From Amycolatopsis sp. GM8 (GTDB taxonomy: Bacteria > Actinomycetota > Actinomycetes > Mycobacteriales > Pseudonocardiaceae): a DNA stretch of 64,000 nucleotides. Both the position numbers and the translations under genes were made by a program. Positions within the stretch are counted from its first letter, which is position 1. Each line of letters opens with the position of its first letter. The notes beneath the pieces were generated by a model. That model saw only the letters and a list, made by a program, of their open reading frames with translations. It made no database searches and had not been told where the DNA came from. Positions 50,147-58,593 of this stretch are shown here, piece after piece. The stretch spans positions 1-64,000 of the forward strand of contig NZ_JAJKFK010000001.1 in assembly GCF_021653975.1 (NCBI RefSeq), read 5' to 3'.

Positions 50147-51087
50147 TTGCCGATCACGTTCTGCCCGTCCCGTTGACGATTGTCGACGTGCGGGACTACG
50201 GGAAGAGAATCAAGGTATTCGATTTGGCCGCTCAGTCCGGGGAACGACTTCCCGCGTGGCAACCCGGTTCCCATGTCGACTTGAGTCTTCCTATCGGGAT
50301 CCGGCGCAGCTACTCGCTCGTTCCGTCTTCGAGCGAGTCGGTCTGGCGGATCGGTGTGCTGAAGGAGGACGACTCACGCGGTGCGTCGCGATGGCTGCAC
50401 GAGCAAGCCCTGGTCGGAGATCGCGTAGTCGCCGAAGACGTACGGAACAACTTCGACCTCCACCCGGCGGTCGATGAAGTCGTCTTCGTAGCCGGCGGCA
50501 TCGGTTTGACTCCGTTCCTGTCCATGCTGCCGGCGGTGGATGCCGCCCGGGTTCCCTGGCAGTTGCACGTCGCCATGGCGCACACAGAGGAACTAGCGCT
50601 TCTGGGCGATTGGGGCCTGCGCCCCGAGGTCCACACCTACTGCGATGATCGCTCGCAGCGCATGGACATCCCGCGGCTGACGGCCGCTTTGCGTCCGGAT
50701 CAGTTGCTGTATGTCTGTGGACCGGCCCGCATGCTGGAGGCGGTGCGAGGACTGCTTCCGGCGGATCCCCGGGTTCGTTTCGAGGCCTTCGGCGCTGAGG
50801 TCTCAGAGAGCGAGACGGACACGGTGATCCGCATCGATTGCGCGCGCAGCGGCGTGAGCGTGGACGTCCCCGCGGGACGCTCCGTGCTCGCGGCGCTCAG
50901 GGACATCGGCGTCGAGGTGCCGTCCTCCTGCGAGGAGGGCGTCTGTGGGTCCTGTGAGACTGCCGTTCTCGACGGCGTGCCTGACCATCGGGACGGCATT
51001 CTGAGCAGTGAGGAGCGCGAAGCTGGAGAGACAATGATGATCTGCGTCAGCAGAGCTCTGACGCCCTATCTGACCTTGGACCTCTAG
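50143..51087 (+). CDS. Phthalate dioxygenase reductase-like flavoprotein (flavin, NAD, 2Fe-2S)
   Basis: 314-residue oxidoreductase with three domains in order: flavin-binding barrel (GSHVDLSLPIGIRRSYSLV), NAD domain (VFVAGGIGLTPFLSML, LYVCGPARML) and a C-terminal plant-type 2Fe-2S ferredoxin (SCEEGVCGSCETAVLDG...MMICVSRA). It transfers electrons from NADH to the Rieske oxygenase. ATG 50143 is coupled to the HicB-like gene. Its stop shares CTAG with the stop of the convergent TetR gene. Confidence 0.93.
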   Translation: MIADHVLPVPLTIVDVRDYGKRIKVFDLAAQSGERLPAWQPGSHVDLSLPIGIRRSYSLVPSSSESVWRIGVLKEDDSRGASRWLHEQALVGDRVVAEDVRNNFDLHPAVDEVVFVAGGIGLTPFLSMLPAVDAARVPWQLHVAMAHTEELALLGDWGLRPEVHTYCDDRSQRMDIPRLTAALRPDQLLYVCGPARMLEAVRGLLPADPRVRFEAFGAEVSESETDTVIRIDCARSGVSVDVPAGRSVLAALRDIGVEVPSSCEEGVCGSCETAVLDGVPDHRDGILSSEEREAGETMMICVSRALTPYLTLDL

Positions 51088-51713
51088 GCCCGGGCGTCGA
51101 GCCGGCGCGCATAGAAGTCCTGGACGACCTCGTCGAGGCGAGCGATCACCCGCGGGTCGCCCTGCGGGTCGCGGCTGAAGGCGAGTTCGTAAAGCGCCCC
51201 GGCCATGGTGATCGCGATGACGCAGTCGTCGAGTGCCAATGGACTACGCGTCAGTTTACCGAGGCGGTCCCGGTGGCGCTGAGTCAACGTGTTCCGGAAC
51301 TCGCGATGGATCAACCGCACGTACGGCGAGGCTTGGCTGTCGAACCAGAGCCCGCGAAGTCCTGGGTACCGCGCGAAGAAGTCGACGAACCGGCGGTGAG
51401 AATCCACAATGGACGTGCGCCAATCGCCGCCGTCTTGCGGCAACTGCGTCGCTTCCAACAGCCGCTGCCGGTACAAATCCGCCACCGCGGCGACGATCTC
51501 GTCGAGGTCGCGGAAGTAGTGATAGATGGTGCCGGTGGACGTGCCGGCCGTACGGCCGATCTCGCGGATCGACACCGAATCGCTCTTGTGCCCGTGGACA
51601 TCGATCAGGTCCCAGGCGGCATCCACGATCTGCGCACGTCGCCTACGCCCCCGCTCCTGCGGCGGCAGCGGCGTGAACGAGACCTCCTCGTCGCCGGTCG
51701 ATGATGTCACCAC
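51084..51713 (-). CDS. TetR family transcriptional regulator
   Basis: 209-residue TetR protein with HTH around residues 28-75 (VSIREIGRTAGTSTGTIYHYFRDLDEI) and a helical effector domain. Convergent with the Rieske/reductase operon, the stops overlapping by 4 nt. It could control that operon or the MhpA-like gene downstream on its own strand; no clear operator was identified. Confidence 0.87.
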   Translation of the reverse strand: MVTSSTGDEEVSFTPLPPQERGRRRRAQIVDAAWDLIDVHGHKSDSVSIREIGRTAGTSTGTIYHYFRDLDEIVAAVADLYRQRLLEATQLPQDGGDWRTSIVDSHRRFVDFFARYPGLRGLWFDSQASPYVRLIHREFRNTLTQRHRDRLGKLTRSPLALDDCVIAITMAGALYELAFSRDPQGDPRVIARLDEVVQDFYARRLDARA

Positions 51714-51773
51714 CGCACCGTATCGCGTCGATGCCGGAATACGGCGCGACGCCCGCGTTCTTCGGTGGCGTTT

Positions 51774-53426
51774 TCACGACGCGACGGTCGACCGTCCCAC
51801 GACGACCGGGCCGAAACCGGCTAGTTGCCGGAGCAGGCCGACCGTGTCGGCCGGGGCCGCTGGCCCGCTCCAACCGATGAACAGGTCGGGGCGCACGAGT
51901 ACGAGCGGCTGCGCATAGCTCGCCTCGACAGGCACCACCGAGAGCGGGATGTCGAATGTGGCCGCGGCTTCGGCGAAGGGGCCCGGATCTCCCCCGGCGC
52001 AGATCAGTGTGAATTCCCTGCCGAGCACATCGAAAACGGAGCGTCCGTCGGGCAGCCAGGCGTGCGGGAAGCGGGCGCCAGGGGCGAGGCTCGGCCGGTA
52101 CTCGTCGATCCGGGTGATCGCGCCTTCCGCCGACTGCCCGTCCGCGGCGATCCCCGGCGAGTCCACATAACGGGACCCGAACTGCACACCCTGGCTGTGC
52201 CACTGCTGCCGATCGACCTTCGCGATGAGCTCCCCCGCCTCGGCGCGAAGCCGGGCCCCCTCGGCGTCGTCGATCTGGAGGGCGGGGTCGCGGGCGACCG
52301 TGGCCATGTCCCGGTCGATCTTCAGCGCGGCGCGCGATGTGGCGTCGCCGACCGAGCGGCGCTCCACCTCGTACGCCTCCATTAGGTCCGGTCCGCCCCA
52401 GCCGCCCTGCAGCGCCGCGAGGCGCCAGCCCAGTCCGACGGCGTCGGCGATGCCGGTGTTCATGCCGAAGCCACCCAGGGGCAGCCACAGGTGCGCGGCA
52501 TCCCCGGCGAGCATGATCCGCCCGTCGACGAACCGGTCGGCCACGAGCCGGCGCGGCGTCCACCGCACAACCTGGATCTTCTCCAGCTCCATTTCGCGGC
52601 CGAGGGCGGCGCGCAGGACCTCGTCCTCGTCGAGGTCCTCGGGTGCGGTGCCCTCGGGAACCCGGGCATGGCACAGGAAAAGCCCATCGCCGTCGAGTTG
52701 CACGAACGAGCCCTTGAGAGATGGTCCATACCACCAGTACATCCAGCCGGGCCGCTCCGACGCGGCGAGTTCGCGCGCCAGCTCGGCCGAACGGAAGTAG
52801 ACCGACAGCCGGTTCTCCGCGGCACGGGAGTCGCCCTGCAGCCGGGCGCCGATCGCCCGCCGGGTGGTGCTGGCCCCGCCGTCGCATCCCACGACGTAGT
52901 CGGCGGTCAGCACGCTCCCGGTGTCTCCGGCGTTGACCCGCACCTCGACGATCTCGCCGCGCTGCGCGACTCCGACGACCTCGTGTCCACGGGCGATCTC
53001 GACGGTGTCGTACCCGCGGGCGTGTTCTTCGAGGATCGGCTCGAGGAAGATCTGTGAGATCCGGTGCTGGGGCTCGGGAGTCGGCCACTCGTCGAGCTCG
53101 GGTGCCGTCCGGTCCAGGATCTCCCGCGCGGACGAAAACTGGAAGCGAGTGAGTTCCCAGCCGGTGAGGCTCGTGCAGTACACGACGTCCGTGGGGTGGT
53201 CGAGTGGCAGCCCGGCGCGGCGAATGCGGTCCGCCACACCGAGCCGGCGGAAGTACTCCATCGACCGGGCGTTGGTCGTGTTGCAGCGCGGGTTGTCCGT
53301 GGTGGTGTCCTGCTTCTCGAGCACGAGCGTGTCGATGCCGCGAGCGCCGAGCTCGGCGGCGAGGGTCAGGCCGACCGGTCCCGCGCCGACGACGATCACG
53401 GAGCGGTGTCCGGAGGGAGTGGGCAT
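51774..53426 (-). CDS. MhpA-like FAD-dependent hydroxylase
   Basis: 550-residue class A flavin monooxygenase. SVIVVGAGPVGLTLAAELGARG binds FAD, LAGDAAHLWLPLGGFGMNTG is the second FAD motif (about 300-325), and a thioredoxin-like C-terminal domain follows. Its ATG shares TGATG with the amidohydrolase stop. With mhpB/mhpC across the LysR gene it probably hydroxylates a 3-hydroxyphenyl-propionate- or cinnamate-like acid to the catechol. Other phenolic acids cannot be excluded. Confidence 0.85.
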   Translation of the reverse strand: MPTPSGHRSVIVVGAGPVGLTLAAELGARGIDTLVLEKQDTTTDNPRCNTTNARSMEYFRRLGVADRIRRAGLPLDHPTDVVYCTSLTGWELTRFQFSSAREILDRTAPELDEWPTPEPQHRISQIFLEPILEEHARGYDTVEIARGHEVVGVAQRGEIVEVRVNAGDTGSVLTADYVVGCDGGASTTRRAIGARLQGDSRAAENRLSVYFRSAELARELAASERPGWMYWWYGPSLKGSFVQLDGDGLFLCHARVPEGTAPEDLDEDEVLRAALGREMELEKIQVVRWTPRRLVADRFVDGRIMLAGDAAHLWLPLGGFGMNTGIADAVGLGWRLAALQGGWGGPDLMEAYEVERRSVGDATSRAALKIDRDMATVARDPALQIDDAEGARLRAEAGELIAKVDRQQWHSQGVQFGSRYVDSPGIAADGQSAEGAITRIDEYRPSLAPGARFPHAWLPDGRSVFDVLGREFTLICAGGDPGPFAEAAATFDIPLSVVPVEASYAQPLVLVRPDLFIGWSGPAAPADTVGLLRQLAGFGPVVVGRSTVAS

Positions 53427-54292
53427 CAGTGGTTCTCCTCAGAGGTGTCGAGTGCCTGCAGGGCCTTGTCCGCGGCGGGAAACACCCGGCAAAAGGTTCG
53501 CCAGAAGACGTTTTCGAGATGCTCGGCGTCCATTTCGGACGCGAGCAGCTCTTCCAGCACGGCCGGCACGTTGTAGCTGACGGGATCGGCGTAGGAGTCG
53601 GTGCCGAACATCAGCCGCTCGGAACCGAACCGGCTGACGAAGGTGTCGAGCGGGCGCAGCAACGGGAAACAGATCGCGGTGTCGAACAGGATGTTGTCGA
53701 ACCGATCGGCCAGATCCATCACGTACTGGATCTGGGTCGAGGCCGAGAACCCGTCGAGGGCGACGATGGTCGCGTCGGGATGGTTGCGGGCGAGGTCCGC
53801 GAACATCCACGGCGCTTCGAGGTTGGACTCGGCGAACATGTGGATATAGCAAGGAAGCCCGCGTGCAGTGGCCTCGTCCACGAGCGCGTGCATCCGCCGG
53901 TCCGAGACTGCGACGCCCTGATACCGGGTGTGCCAGACGACGCCGTCGAGACCCAGTTCGCCGGTCATCCGGTCGAGTTCCTCGCGGCAAAGCGCGAGCC
54001 CGTGCAATGGCTCCACCGTGCCGAGCGCGGCGAGGAAACGCGGCGATCGGTCCCGGTAGGCCGCGATCGCGTCGTTGACCTCGCGGGTGTTGACGATCCC
54101 GTATGGACGTTCGTACTGCAGGCCCGGCATCACCGCGCACGCCGTCATGCCGAAGCGATCGAGCATCGCGTGATGGGTATCGACGGGGTCACGCGGTGCC
54201 CCCGAGGTATTCCGTTCTTCGGCCGCGCCGATCGAGAGGGTGCCGACGTGGTGATGGGTGTCGACGATGTGCCGGACCGTTCGCCTCGTCAT
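53426..54292 (-). CDS. Amidohydrolase, ACMSD/decarboxylase-like (TIM barrel)
   Basis: 288-residue amidohydrolase_2 protein. HxH is in VDTHHHVGTL, CYIHMFAES holds the strand-5 His, and MFGTDSYADP the catalytic Asp. The frame is open far upstream, but ATG 54292 overlaps the transporter stop by 1 nt and starts right at the HxH motif. It is the middle gene of transporter-amidohydrolase-hydroxylase. Relatives decarboxylate or hydrolyse aromatic acids; its step here is unassigned. Confidence 0.85.
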   Translation of the reverse strand: MTRRTVRHIVDTHHHVGTLSIGAAEERNTSGAPRDPVDTHHAMLDRFGMTACAVMPGLQYERPYGIVNTREVNDAIAAYRDRSPRFLAALGTVEPLHGLALCREELDRMTGELGLDGVVWHTRYQGVAVSDRRMHALVDEATARGLPCYIHMFAESNLEAPWMFADLARNHPDATIVALDGFSASTQIQYVMDLADRFDNILFDTAICFPLLRPLDTFVSRFGSERLMFGTDSYADPVSYNVPAVLEELLASEMDAEHLENVFWRTFCRVFPAADKALQALDTSEENH

Positions 54293-55644
54293 CACAACTC
54301 CTTGTGGCCGGCCGAGTTCGCGCGCCTGCGCAGCGCCGCGATGGACAGCAGGCTGATCACCCCGAGCACGGTCATGTAGGCGGCGACGGACCAGCTCGCC
54401 TTCGTCGAATCGAGCAGGGCGGCGGTGATCAGCGGCGCGAGCCCGCCACCGAACACGGACCCGACCTGATAGCCCAGCGACGCGCCGGAATAGCGGACGT
54501 CGGTGCTGAACAGTTCGGCGTAGAGCGCCACCTGCGGGCCGAACATCAGCGAGTGGATGGTGAAGCAGACGAACAACGCGACGAAGATCAGCCACAGATT
54601 GCGGGTGTCGATCATCGCGAACATCGGCCAGCCCCAGGCGGCGACGCCCACGGCCCCGAGGATGAACAGCTTCGGCCGGCCCACGCGGTCGGACAGGTGC
54701 GCGAAGTACGGCAGGAAGAACAACGGCGCCACGCAACCGGCCAGGATCACGCCGAGCAGCGGGCCTCGCGCCAGGTGCAACGACCGGACGCCGTAGTCGA
54801 GAATGCCGGACACCACGATGAACGCGACGGCGTTCGGGAGCACGAAAGCGCCGCCGGCGAGCAGGATCGTCCGCCAATGCTCGCGCAACACCTTCGTCAG
54901 CGGAGGCTGCTCGGCCGCGGTCGGCTCCGGGCGAGCCGCCTGCAGTTCCTTGAACTTGGGCGTGTCCTCCACCGCACGGTGGATGTAGAGCCCGACGCCG
55001 ATCATGACCAGGCCGGACAGGAACGGAATCCGCCACCCCCACGCCATCATCTGCTGGTTCGAGAAGAGGAAGGACAGCACCAGGAACGCGCTGATCCCGC
55101 CCATCAGCCCCAGTTGCGAGCCGACCTGGACGAAACTGCCGAAGAACCCGCGCCGTCGGCTCGGCGTGCTCTCGGTCAGCAGCAGCGACGCACCGCCCCA
55201 CTGCCCGCCGAGCGCGAAACCCTGCAGCAGGCGCAGCAGGACGAGCAGCACCGCGGCGGCCCAGCCGATCGTCGCCGCCGTGGGCAGCAGGCCCATCAGG
55301 AAGGTGGCCACGCCCATCACGACCGTCGACGCGACGAGCACCGGTTTGCGGCCGTACCGGTCGCCGAAGTGACCCGCGACCGCACCACCGACCGGGCGGG
55401 CGACGAACCCGACGGCGAAGGTCGAAAACGACGCCAGCGTGGCGGCGGTGTCGCCGAGCCCGGAGAAGAACAACGGGCCGAGGAAGATCGCGGACGCGGT
55501 GGCATAGACGAAGAAGTCGAAGTACTCGATGGCCTGCGCCAGCACGGCAACGGTGACCAGGCGGCGCAACCTGTGTGGTCGGGCGGCCGGTGAGTCACCC
55601 AGCCGGGCTGCGGTGGCCGGCGTGGAGGGTGTGAGCTCAGTCAT
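54292..55644 (-). CDS. MFS transporter, metabolite:H+ symporter family
   Basis: 450-residue MHS-type carrier: AQAIEYFDFFVYATASAIFL, AGHFGDRYGRKPVL, LLQGFALGGQWGGASLLLTE, EDTPKF after segment six. First gene of a three-gene operon with amidohydrolase and MhpA-like hydroxylase, so it likely imports the aromatic acid. The promoter region (55645-55714) holds the ATAG-N2-CTAT element shared with the mhpB promoter. Confidence 0.9.
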   Translation of the reverse strand: MTELTPSTPATAARLGDSPAARPHRLRRLVTVAVLAQAIEYFDFFVYATASAIFLGPLFFSGLGDTAATLASFSTFAVGFVARPVGGAVAGHFGDRYGRKPVLVASTVVMGVATFLMGLLPTAATIGWAAAVLLVLLRLLQGFALGGQWGGASLLLTESTPSRRRGFFGSFVQVGSQLGLMGGISAFLVLSFLFSNQQMMAWGWRIPFLSGLVMIGVGLYIHRAVEDTPKFKELQAARPEPTAAEQPPLTKVLREHWRTILLAGGAFVLPNAVAFIVVSGILDYGVRSLHLARGPLLGVILAGCVAPLFFLPYFAHLSDRVGRPKLFILGAVGVAAWGWPMFAMIDTRNLWLIFVALFVCFTIHSLMFGPQVALYAELFSTDVRYSGASLGYQVGSVFGGGLAPLITAALLDSTKASWSVAAYMTVLGVISLLSIAALRRRANSAGHKEL

Positions 55645-55671
55645 GCAGAGAAAACTAAGCCGCCCGGAGAA

Positions 55672-55681
55672 ATAGCACTAT
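55672..55681. promoter_or_regulatory. ATAGCACTAT element, candidate LysR site (transporter operon)
   Basis: ATAG-CA-CTAT, 28 bp before the transporter start. It has the same arms and spacing as the element at 56692. Confidence 0.5.
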
Positions 55682-55714
55682 GACGATTTTCGGCTACTTG
55701 ACTGAGCCAGAAAG

Positions 55715-56656
55715 CTATTGATGCTCGCTCAGCAGCTCGTGAATGCCTTCGCGGAGCACCTTTGTGAGCGTCGATTGGAACGCGGTGAGTCTCTTGCCGC
55801 GACGCTGCACGAGGTACAGCTTGTCGTGCAGTACGTGTCCCGTGATCCGCACCTCGCGCAGCAGACCGGCTTCCAGCTCGCGGCGCACGGATTCCCGCCA
55901 GAGCAGCGCCACCCCGAGTCCGCCCTGCACGGCCACCTTCATCGATTCGGCACTGCCGAGCTCGATTTCGACCCTCCGGTCCACGACCCCGATGGCAGCC
56001 AGCGCCGAGTCCTGGCTGCGGCGGATCGCCGCGCCGGCGGGCGGGCAGACGAAGGGCAGCCCGCTCAATTCGGCGACCGACGCCGAGTCGCCGACCTGGT
56101 CGTCGTCAGGCGCCGCGACCAGGCAGAACGGGGGCTGAGCGATCAGCTCGGCCTCGAAGGAGTTGGCGTCGAGCACGGCGTCGGTGGCGACGACCGCGAA
56201 GTCGGAGCGGCCGTCGAGCGTGCGCTCAAGCGCGATTTCCACAGTGGACTGGTTCAGCGAGATCGACGCGTGGCGATGCTCGCGACGGAAGTCCACCAGG
56301 ATCCGCGGCAGTACGTAGTTGCCCACCGACATACTCGACCCGATCGACGCCCGCCCGGACACCCCGCGGGAGATGTCGCGCAGGCTGCGGTCCAGTTCGG
56401 TGCGCCCGCGCAGCACCTCGGTGGCCCACTGGTGCACTTCCGCGCCGGCCTCGGTGAGCTTCATGCCCCGCCCGTCGCGCTGGAAGAGCTTGACGTGCAA
56501 CCGCTCCTCCAGTGAGCGCAGGTGGGCGCTGACCACCGGCTGGGAGACGAACAGATCCTCCGCCGCGAGGCGGACCCCGCCCCGCTCCACCACGCTGCAG
56601 AAGACCTCGAGCTTGTGCAGGGAGATCCGGTTGTCCGGCGTCGTCGACGAACTCAT
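55715..56656 (-). CDS. LysR family transcriptional regulator of the mhp-like cluster
   Basis: 313-residue LysR protein. The N-terminal HTH is KLEVFCSVVERGGVRLAAEDLFVSQPVVSAHLRSLEERL, and a periplasmic-binding-like effector domain follows (about 95-300). The frame is open far upstream, but ATG 56656 precedes the HTH by the usual distance. It sits between the two arms of the cluster, divergent from mhpB (96-bp gap) and in front of the transporter operon, and probably activates both with an aromatic effector. Confidence 0.9.
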   Translation of the reverse strand: MSSSTTPDNRISLHKLEVFCSVVERGGVRLAAEDLFVSQPVVSAHLRSLEERLHVKLFQRDGRGMKLTEAGAEVHQWATEVLRGRTELDRSLRDISRGVSGRASIGSSMSVGNYVLPRILVDFRREHRHASISLNQSTVEIALERTLDGRSDFAVVATDAVLDANSFEAELIAQPPFCLVAAPDDDQVGDSASVAELSGLPFVCPPAGAAIRRSQDSALAAIGVVDRRVEIELGSAESMKVAVQGGLGVALLWRESVRRELEAGLLREVRITGHVLHDKLYLVQRRGKRLTAFQSTLTKVLREGIHELLSEHQ

Positions 56657-56691
56657 AGAAGAAATGCTAAGTCCTGATGCCGAACTTTCAC

Positions 56692-56701
56692 ATAGACCTA
56701 T
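56692..56701. promoter_or_regulatory. ATAGACCTAT element, candidate LysR site (mhpB operon and autoregulation)
   Basis: ATAG-AC-CTAT within CATAGACCTATATG, 36 bp from the LysR start and 52 bp from the mhpB start. It is the usual place for a LysR recognition site in a divergent promoter. Confidence 0.55.
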
Positions 56702-56752
56702 ATGAGCGGGTGGTCGTAGCGTCGGTTCATCCGCACCGCCGAGGAGGTCCTC

Positions 56753-57697
56753 ATGCCGCTGGCCGTTGTCACGGCGTCGCACTCGCCGCTCATGCACACC
56801 GTGTCGCCACGCGGCGACGCGCGGGCCGCGGTCGATTCGGCGTTCGCGCAGGCCCGCGCATTCGCCGCGGAATTCCGGCCCGATCTGGTCGTCGTGGTCG
56901 CGCCGGACCACTACAACGGCATGTTCTACGACCTGATGCCACCGTTCTGCGTCGGCACCGCGGCCGAAGCCGTCGGCGACTACGGCACCAGCCAAGGATC
57001 GCTCGCGGTCGACCGCGAAGCCGCCCGGCAGGTGGTCCAGGAGGTCCTGGCGGCGGGCATCGACCTGGCGATGTCCGAGCGGATGGTCGTCGACCACGGC
57101 TTCGCCCAGCCCCTGGAGCTGCTGTTCGGAGCCATCGACGCGGTGCCGACGGTGCCCGTCTTCATCAACTCCGTGGCGGTGCCGTTCGGCCCCGTGCGAC
57201 GGACCCGCCTGCTCGGCGAAGCACTGGGCCGTGCGCTGGTCGGGCTCGACCGTCGAGTGTTGCTGGTCGGCTCGGGTGGCCTGTCGCACGATCCACCACT
57301 GCCCACGCTGGAGGACGCACCACCCGAGGTCGCCGCCCGGTTGATCGCCGGCAGGCATCCGACGCCGCAGGAGCGGGCCGAGCGCGAGGCCCGGGTTCGC
57401 ACCGCCGGGCTGGCCGTCGCGGCCGGTGAGCCGGGGCCGCGACTGAACCCGGATTGGGACCACGCATTCCTGGACCTGCTGGCCGAGGGGCGGCTCATCG
57501 CCACCGAAACCTGGACGAACGACTGGATCACCGCCGAAGCCGGCAACTCAGCGCACGAGGTGCGCACCTGGCTGGCCTGCTATGCGGCCCTGGCGACCGC
57601 GGGCCCGTACACCATGCGCAGCAGCTTCTACCGGCCGATCCCGGAGTGGATCGCCGGTTTCGGCATCACCACCGCAGAAACCCGGAGGAACTCGTGA
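56753..57697 (+). CDS. mhpB: 2,3-Dihydroxyphenylpropionate 1,2-dioxygenase-like extradiol dioxygenase
   Basis: 314-residue class III (LigB-type) extradiol dioxygenase. His115 in VVDHGFAQPLELL and His179 in GSGGLSHDPP fall at exactly the positions of the catalytic histidines of E. coli MhpB. ATG 56753 has GAGGAGG upstream. It cleaves the catechol ring of dihydroxyphenyl-propionate or -acrylate in meta position. First gene of a seven-gene plus-strand operon. Confidence 0.92.
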   Translation: MPLAVVTASHSPLMHTVSPRGDARAAVDSAFAQARAFAAEFRPDLVVVVAPDHYNGMFYDLMPPFCVGTAAEAVGDYGTSQGSLAVDREAARQVVQEVLAAGIDLAMSERMVVDHGFAQPLELLFGAIDAVPTVPVFINSVAVPFGPVRRTRLLGEALGRALVGLDRRVLLVGSGGLSHDPPLPTLEDAPPEVAARLIAGRHPTPQERAEREARVRTAGLAVAAGEPGPRLNPDWDHAFLDLLAEGRLIATETWTNDWITAEAGNSAHEVRTWLACYAALATAGPYTMRSSFYRPIPEWIAGFGITTAETRRNS

Positions 57698-58593
57698 CCG
57701 TGCCCATTCCCGCCCCGGTGACCGACGAGCCGACCATCTGGACCGCCCTGCTGGGGCAGGACCTGACGGTCCGGCACGTGCAGGTCGGCGAGTGGCACAC
57801 CCGCGTATTGGAAGCAGGCTCGGGACCGGAGACCGTGGTACTGCTGCACGGCGTCGGCGGACACCTCGAGGCCTACGCGCGCAACATCCCCGCCCTCGCC
57901 GCGCGGTACCGCGTGATCGCCTACGACTACCCGGGGCACGGGCTGACGACCCCGGCGACCCGGCCGCTCGAACTGCCGGACTACGTCGCCCACCTGATGG
58001 GTCTTCTCGACGAACTCGGGGTGACACAAGCACATCTGAACGGGGAGTCGCTCGGCGGCTGGATCGCGGTGAAGGCCGCCTACGCCCACCCGGAGCGAGT
58101 GGGCCGGATCGTGCTGAACACCCCCGGTGGCGCACTGTCCGATCCGGCCGTCCGCGAGCGGATCCGCACGCTGTCCCAGGGCGCCGCCGACGATCCGAGC
58201 GACGAGCGGATCCGCGCGCGGGTCAGCTGGCTGATGGCCGACCCGGCGAGTGTCACCCAGGAACTGGTCGACGTCCGGCGGACCATCTACGCGCAGCCGC
58301 CGTTCGCCGGGTCGATGCGGAACATCATGTGCCTGCAGGACGGAGACATCCGGGCACGCAACATGATCACCGACGACGAGCTGGCCGCGATCACCGCACC
58401 CGCCCTTGTGGTCTGGACCAGTGACGACCCATCGGGGCCGGCCGCCGTCGGGCTGCGGATGGCGGAAAAGCTCCCCAATGGGCGGTTCGAACTGGTCGAG
58501 GGCGCCGGGCATTGGCCACAGTGGGAGCGGCATCGCCGGTTCAATGAGCTCGTCCTGGACTTCCTCGGCCAGCGAGAGGGGGCCGTCCTGTGA
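57694..58593 (+). CDS. mhpC: Meta-cleavage product C-C hydrolase
   Basis: 299-residue alpha/beta hydrolase: VVLLHGVGGHLEAYARN, nucleophile Ser119 in LNGESLGGWIA, Asp in VVWTSDDPSGP, His in VEGAGHWPQWER. GTG 57694 shares GTGA with mhpB. It hydrolyses the ring-cleavage product to 2-hydroxypentadienoate and a dicarboxylic acid (succinate or fumarate for the mhp substrates). The next mhp enzymes (hydratase, aldolase, acylating aldehyde dehydrogenase) are not in the window. Confidence 0.9.
   Translation: MTVPIPAPVTDEPTIWTALLGQDLTVRHVQVGEWHTRVLEAGSGPETVVLLHGVGGHLEAYARNIPALAARYRVIAYDYPGHGLTTPATRPLELPDYVAHLMGLLDELGVTQAHLNGESLGGWIAVKAAYAHPERVGRIVLNTPGGALSDPAVRERIRTLSQGAADDPSDERIRARVSWLMADPASVTQELVDVRRTIYAQPPFAGSMRNIMCLQDGDIRARNMITDDELAAITAPALVVWTSDDPSGPAAVGLRMAEKLPNGRFELVEGAGHWPQWERHRRFNELVLDFLGQREGAVL

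Noticed and set aside
54103..55593. 496-codon plus-strand frame opposite the transporter
   Set aside because: Composition dominated by Arg, Gln, Glu and His repeats typical of an antisense frame. The minus strand encodes a clear MFS protein.
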